NCBI GenBank assembly: GCA_005784505.1
Contig: VCAZ01000125.1
Coordinates: 434,001-498,000 of the forward strand
DNA length: 64,000 bases
Direction: 5' to 3'
Source of the DNA: Bagarius yarrelli
Lineage: Eukaryota; Chordata; Actinopteri; Siluriformes; Sisoridae
Numbering within the stretch: the first letter of the stretch is position 1; every line of letters begins with the position of its first letter. This document shows positions 58,237 through 64,000 of this stretch, in pieces. The translations under genes and the position numbers were made by a program. Under the pieces are notes generated by a model. It was not told the origin of the DNA, searched no databases, and saw nothing but the letters and a program-made list of their open reading frames with translations.

Positions 58237-58312
58237 ACTTTGGGAGTGACGAGGATGGACAAGATTAGAAACAAACACAACCCAGAGACAGATCATGTTG
58301 GACGACTTGGAA
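58236..58312 (+). mobile_element. RTE-like LINE C-terminal fragment
   Basis: Reads LGVTRMDKIRNK, then PETDHVGRLGN, matching LGVTRLDMIRNE at 43.6 kb. Third copy of this LINE family here, 77 bp only. Confidence 0.7.
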
Positions 58313-58319
58313 ACAGAGT

Positions 58320-59660
58320 ACATTTGAAGCAACTAGTTTTTAAAAACGAATATAATCTCTAAATGGATGGCAGCAACACAAACACAAAAAGTTAGCCATT
58401 GTGTAGCGCTGCGTAGCGACCACTCTTCTTATAACAACAGATTATATCGTCTGGGTACTGAGGTAAACAGACAAAATTCAATTGCATGATTTCATTTTAA
58501 AATTCTTTGTTGAATGAGGTTTATTTAAAGGCTGCATTCGTCTCTCCTAGGCGGAAATCTTATCTGAGGGCCCCCCCCCCCTTAAAAACTGTGTACTGTA
58601 AATAATAATGTTTTATGTTTGCTGTGCAAGTACAACAACACAAACGGGGCAAAATTGTGCTTCAGTTTAGAACCCCGGTGAGAGAGAAAAAGTCCAGTAA
58701 GTTCAGGCGCCGATGCTATTTTCAGGATGAAGTGGTTTTCTCTTCAATACAGATGATAATAATGTATTTTTAGATGAGTCGGCTATGTTTGCAGTAATAA
58801 CATGAAGCTGCTTGACGGATAGTAAGGTCTAGAATGGACATGACCACGTCGTGTCCTGGCACGACCACAACAGCTTGAGGTTTTCTACACAGGAAACTGG
58901 ATCCATTGTTATATCGCGTTGTTCCGCTGCCAGTAAAGGCAAATAATTTGAACGGACTTTATTGTTGCTCTCGCCGCCCTGCACCGCTCATGTTTGGTGC
59001 AAATAAAACACTAAAAGAGGGCGCTAAACCTGCGTGTGAACTGATACAGTATTAGACTAATATTCACTTTGTTGGGTTTTGCTTTTTTATATAGGAAAAC
59101 CTTAAAGAAGAATATTTTGGTCAACCCGAGAATAATATAAGAAGCAAAAATATTTCTAGTTAAGGTTAAATGTGATTTTTACTCCTGGACCTCAGCGCAC
59201 AGCGTCTTCACATCAGGGCTATAATACGTCACCTTCATTTTTACACGGGATTGTAAGCTGTAATTCTGATTGGAATTCAGAATTATTTTAAAATCAAATA
59301 AATATAAATGAAATACTCATCATTTATTTTCATCAATTTTTACAAACCCACAGGAAGCCACATGCAGCGCCGGAGCCGCGGGTTGCTGACCCTTTGGGCT
59401 GGGGCATTGATCATAAGAATTGATAATATTCAGCTAAAATTGGTGCAGTGCAAAAGTGAAGCCATTTTTTCTTAATATTAATTGGATCTAAAGTAACAAT
59501 ATTCATTACATCACCCTCTAATTATAACCTTCTTCAACAGATCTTACTTTAAAAGCAACATCGTGTGGAATCACACCATTCCTAGGATCTACCCGTTCTT
59601 GAAGCTGAGGACAATAAAAGTTCATTTCACATCAAACATCGTTTCAATCACTGTGAACAC
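58320..59660. other. Presumed man1a2 upstream intron, nothing recognised
   Basis: Includes a C10 run (about 58571-58580) and a GC-richer repeat-like patch at 59350-59400. No exon seen. Confidence 0.4.
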
Positions 59661-59663
59661 ACG

Positions 59664-59664
<1 letters not shown>

Positions 59665-59697
<33 letters not shown>
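59665..59697. repeat. (CA)n microsatellite
   Basis: Pure CA run of about 16 units. Confidence 0.9.
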
Positions 59698-59699
<2 letters not shown>

Positions 59700-60017
59700 G
59701 TGCTGTCTACAGTCAGACAGAATGAACAAGAGAAATCACATGGCTCATTAGGAACATATTAACCACCTAGGGAACGCAATTTCACAGGAAAAAAAAACCG
59801 AAAGCATGAGTAATTTAGGATTTTGTGAAGAATCCTAAGGGGATGGATAAAAATTATGCAAATGAGTTTCAGGCTATTAAAGCGGAATGAAGCATATGAA
59901 GGGCTTATAGGAATAGGCGCTATCTGATTCTTTCCTGGTTCTCCAGTCAGCTTGTCCACTATAAAACCCTGACCTTTTCATTTATACTTTCCGACCCCTT
60001 ATCGTCATTCATCCTGG

Positions 60018-60019
<2 letters not shown>

Positions 60020-60054
<35 letters not shown>
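60020..60054. repeat. (CT)17 microsatellite
   Basis: Pure CT run. Confidence 0.9.
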
Positions 60055-60059
<5 letters not shown>

Positions 60060-60069
60060 TATTTTCACG

Positions 60070-61400
60070 ACTTTGCTCTCTGCTACAAATATACAGCTCA
60101 TCCAAACCCCATCAATCAACTATCGCTCACTCAGAGGAGCTCCTTACACCCGTCAGCCTTCTACTCCAATGATATTCCATCCACGTGGTTAATAAATAAC
60201 CACACAGCCTTCAGTCTTTGGTAAAGCTTAACAGTAACGTAGAAGCATGCTCTATGCATACTAATTAATGCTTTGCTACTAAGAGTGGGGGGAAAATTTG
60301 ATTCCCTCGTAGCATCGCAATGCGGAATGTGGACGATTATAAGTCAATTTGCAAATGTCAAAAATGGATTATTTATAAAATGTTAATCAATATCGTAATG
60401 TTGATGGAACGCAAAAGGCGGACCTCCAAAAGCATGGGAAGTGTAGCACTCGGACAGTCTGTGGAGTAATACAGACGTATGTAGGCGAAAGAGGAATAGC
60501 AGATCATTCGTCCGAAATCCCATACTATTTAACTTCCAGGATCAATGTTTTTTCAATAAGTATTTATTTAAAGTGACCTACTACTCCTGCAGGGATACTT
60601 TCCCAAGAGACAGAGGGTCATGACTTGCAATAAGCGGTGACGCGGCACTTCAAGTGTTTTACTTAAAAAAATAAATAAATAAATAAAAAATAAAAAAATC
60701 ATTGTTCACTGTAGTTAGATTGAATTTGTTTAACATCATCCAACATTAAATCTGCACTGCTGTGACGTCGTATATCACCTGTCTGCATCAAAATGGCGGA
60801 TCTAGTACTTTTAAATTTTATTTATACTACCTAAAACTAAATACTATAAGAAAGTACATTTTTGACAGTTGGGAAGTGCGTACTTACTTAAATGTAGTGC
60901 ATTCTTAAGTAGTATGCAGTTTCGGATGAAGTCTTAGTTTTAGTTACTGATTACGCATCCAATATGGCTGTTGCTGCTAAAATGGGTAAATTGTATCCTG
61001 CTACAGGAAATGTTTCATTTACTGTTTGTTCTTTGTAACTTTGTTGCCAAATTTCTTCCATTTGTTTTATTAATAAAAGATCATGAAAGTAAATAAAGTA
61101 TGGGCCCATTACAGATTTTGATGCTTTAATAGTAAAACAGTAAGGAATAAAATCTGTTTAAAAACAAAAGATGCATCAATAATCGTTTTAGAATCGCATT
61201 GCAGATCACAGAATGGGAATCGAATTGAATTGTGAGGTGCCTCGAGTTTCCCACCCCTATTTACTAAAAGCAGGACAAAAACTAGTGATGGGCATAATTA
61301 ACTGATCATCGATAAATATTCAAGAAAACAATGAATTGAATCGTTATATAGTTTTTTAACAACATTCTAGACTGGTGAAAAAAAATCCAGACCCAGAGAC
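60070..61400. other. Presumed intron, nothing recognised
   Basis: AT-rich, with AATA repeats at about 60668-60700 and a weak 'aatcg' type repeat near 61180-61260. No exon. Confidence 0.4.
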
Positions 61401-61401
61401 C

Positions 61402-61437
<36 letters not shown>
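61402..61437. repeat. (GT)18 microsatellite
   Basis: Pure GT run. Confidence 0.9.
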
Positions 61438-61439
<2 letters not shown>

Positions 61440-62214
61440 TTTTCGAAGTCATGATAAAAATACGGAAAAAGAAAACATATTGAGTTCAAATTCTCCAAGA
61501 TTTCACAATGTCCAAACGCAACTAATAATGCAAATGTACCCAATCCCTGCACAACTATACACTTTTATCCAATCACAGTTGCAAGGTTGACTGTTCAAAA
61601 CGTAAAGACTACCTCAACAAATTCACTTCCTTGTTTCTTAATTTAGAGATGTGCTAATACAATAACATCTTTCATTTATCAAGAAAAATTACTGCAAGAG
61701 CGCGTTCCAAGCGTTTTCCTGATGATCTTCGTGAAAGCAGGGTTGGACTGTTATACACACATGCATTGTGCGTGCATTGTGTTGTGTACTTTGCAGTATT
61801 TTGTTTTCTGCCACCAGAACAGTATAATTATATATGAGTATATACACTATAATTTTAGCGAAAAAAACCTAACAATTAATCTAGAATTATTCGTTAATCA
61901 ATCATTGATCATTTTCGCAATAAAGAAATTCGATAGAATCCCTAAGAATCCTATGAACATGCTTACACACGCATCCTGTAAGCATATTTCACAGTTTCAC
62001 GACAAACAGTGAGCAGAGTTTAATAATAAATGCAGCTGTGGGTTTAAGTATTAACAAGTATGAACCGAAGAGAAGATCAGAATCCATCTCAGAACTTTAA
62101 TAAGCTCGTATTTCATCCGAGATACATTAAACCATAGGCTGAGAGACATTCGACAGCCTGCATTATTTAGAGAACTGCAGTGTGTAGAGGGGGTGTAGAA
62201 AGTCCAAAAATATT

Positions 62215-62295
62215 GAATACAGTGGAACCTTGGCATAGGAATGGAATTTATTTGAGGGGCCAGTTCTGAAGGATAAAACTGTATTTCCCCCTAAG
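62215..62295. repeat. Dispersed repeat end
   Basis: TACAGTGGAACCTTGGCATA, followed by an AAGAAATAATGTCAATGTAG segment, resembles the terminus of a widespread fish DNA repeat. Class uncertain. Confidence 0.35.
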
Positions 62296-62299
62296 AAAT

Positions 62300-64000
62300 A
62301 ATGTCAATGTAGATACCGTTACAGCCACCCGAAAAAAGAAAAAAAAAAATACCAAAATGACCAGGTTTCCATACAAAAATCATAGTTTTACATGTGAAAA
62401 ACATTTAGAAAAGGCGCGTGACTGGAATTAAAAATAAAAACAATAAAATAAACCCATGCCAGCAACTTGTCACCCAAATACACCTGGCGAGAAATCTTGT
62501 ATGGCGAAGGCAATGTTAGAATCGTTAGAATCTTCTCTTTTTACACCAGTTTGCAGACTAAAAAATTTGGCATCACGCTTCGGTTGGCTTTGCTTCACTT
62601 TCCACTTGCAATTAGTCACAATCGCAATTTGAGCACTTATGATTTCTAACCCTGCGATTTCCTTTAGTTATTTATTTAGACTGAAATTCCGAACACTGTA
62701 ACGTTCGTGTGCATAACCCAGTCAGCGCACCACGCAAGTATGCTATATGCACTCTCGCTTCCACATTCAGTCAGCCAGCAGTGTTGCCAGATCTGTCAGT
62801 TACTCGTCTAGTTGGCTGGTTTCGAATTTGATTGTGCGGGTGAAAAAAAAAAGTTGTCTTGGGCGGGTGTACGCCATTTAAGTTTAACGAATGGACAAGT
62901 TTTGGGCTAAAAATCATCAACTCTATCTCGCAATACTGTCAGCCAGCTCAATCCGCCGCACGCAGTGTCCATAGCAAATACCATTTACTCAACATAGCAA
63001 ATTCTTACTTGGTAGCTCCAAGATTTGCATAGGGTTCTGGTCAATGACGCAGGTCGAATGATCCTTACATGCCCTTATCATGCAAGCTAGCATACATTTC
63101 ACCAACAGGTTATCGTTAGTGATAACGTGGGTTTGTTTTAGTCTGTCTTTTCCTACTGCAATTGTCAATCTCAGTTCCAAAGTCCGAAGGTTCAAGCACA
63201 GGAGAGGTAATAATTACGGCTGTTAATAACACTGATAAGTTGTGAGATTTACCAGGATTCACAGAAACTATGTTCTGTTTTCTCTCTTTATTTACACACG
63301 GTCTGTGTCTCCTTTTATTGAGACGATGAGTGAAGTGAGAATTTTATGGTGTCTGTTTGTAAGAAACAATTTATTAAACATTTGTTAATCATGCCGTTAA
63401 TGCAGTACTGTACAGTACGATAAAATGTGTGCCCTGAAAAACTATTTACAGTTTATTGATTGGTATGATTGGATTTTAGGTTAGGTTAGTACCCTTAATT
63501 GATCTTATGCTGTCTGTTTTATAGACAGTTAATTACACTAATATTATTTTATTGTGTAATGTTATGTTACGTTGTGTGCTATTTGTGCATTTACAATGTA
63601 GCATGTGTAAAAAGCCAAAACAAAATCGCAAATAAAATTGCAATTGCAGTATTCCTTAAAAAATGATTCTTTTTTTTCCTATATTGCACAGCCTTTTCCA
63701 CTGCAACCTGGAGCGGCTATAAGGACAGAGTCTTCAGCAGGAAATATTTTACCCTAAAGGTGAATGCCACTGATCCACTATCAGCTATCACCCTGGCAGA
63801 CCCATTTCAGCCTTGTGTGAATCATTAACAGAGGAAATGAATGATTCTCCCCCTACACCACCCACCCCACCCCCAGTTATGCCCTTGCACTGTCTGTAGT
63901 GCTCATGCTGATTCACACACGTTTCTGGTTTTTTTTTTTTTTTCCAGGAACTGATTATTGATGCTGCTTTCATTGTGCAGCAGCCCACTCTTATATTAGT
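62300..64000. other. Presumed man1a2 upstream intron, nothing recognised
   Basis: AT-rich; no GH47 exon, RNA gene or clear transposon could be supported up to the window edge. Confidence 0.4.

Noticed and set aside
52458..64000. Missing upstream man1a2 exons (GH47 GHNELRP block, stem, membrane anchor)
   Set aside because: I searched the minus strand for the expected motifs and found no match, so no exon is claimed here; they probably lie beyond the window.

Overview
This is a vertebrate nuclear window, almost certainly from a ray-finned (teleost) fish. It is AT-rich and intron-rich, packed with dinucleotide microsatellites, and full of decayed fish-type transposons: Tc1/mariner elements, RTE-like and L2/Rex1-like LINEs, and tRNA-derived SINEs. 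There are no prokaryotic features. The species cannot be fixed from the sequence alone.

Two host genes can be supported, both on the minus strand. (1) tent5c (fam46c) has an intact single-exon coding sequence of 389 codons at 17745-18914. A 5' UTR acceptor sits at 18928/18929, a CpG-rich TATA-type promoter lies near 20.8 kb, and the 3' UTR probably runs to about 14.63 kb. (2) man1a2, a Golgi class I alpha-1,2-mannosidase of family GH47, is represented by ten consecutive coding exons between 52457 and 32765. They encode about the C-terminal 420 residues, with all splice sites GT-AG and all phases consistent. The 5' exons (cytosolic tail, membrane anchor, stem and start of the catalytic domain) were not found, and probably lie beyond 64 kb. 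The man1a2 -> tent5c order and shared orientation match the human MAN1A2-TENT5C arrangement on chromosome 1.

Layout: 1-14.6 kb is gene-poor and holds LINE, Tc1 and SINE remnants. 14.6-20.8 kb is tent5c. 20.9-30.9 kb is the intergenic gap, with LINE tails, three long (TA)n tracts, a Tc1 copy and a nested insertion. 30.9-52.5 kb is the 3' UTR, exons and introns of man1a2. 52.5-64 kb is presumably its upstream introns, with a 1-kb GACA-rich degenerate minisatellite, a 450-bp polypyrimidine block, an 87-bp CA tract and Tc1 fragments.

The two genes are not a pathway: one trims N-glycans in the Golgi and the other extends mRNA poly(A) tails. I found no previously undescribed multi-gene system. The most unusual items are a 94-nt homopolymer that would be a U94 tract in the 3' UTR of a poly(A) polymerase gene, a (TA)n tract close to a 3' splice site of man1a2, post-mortem tandem expansions inside dead transposase and RT genes, and the minisatellite/polypyrimidine cluster.
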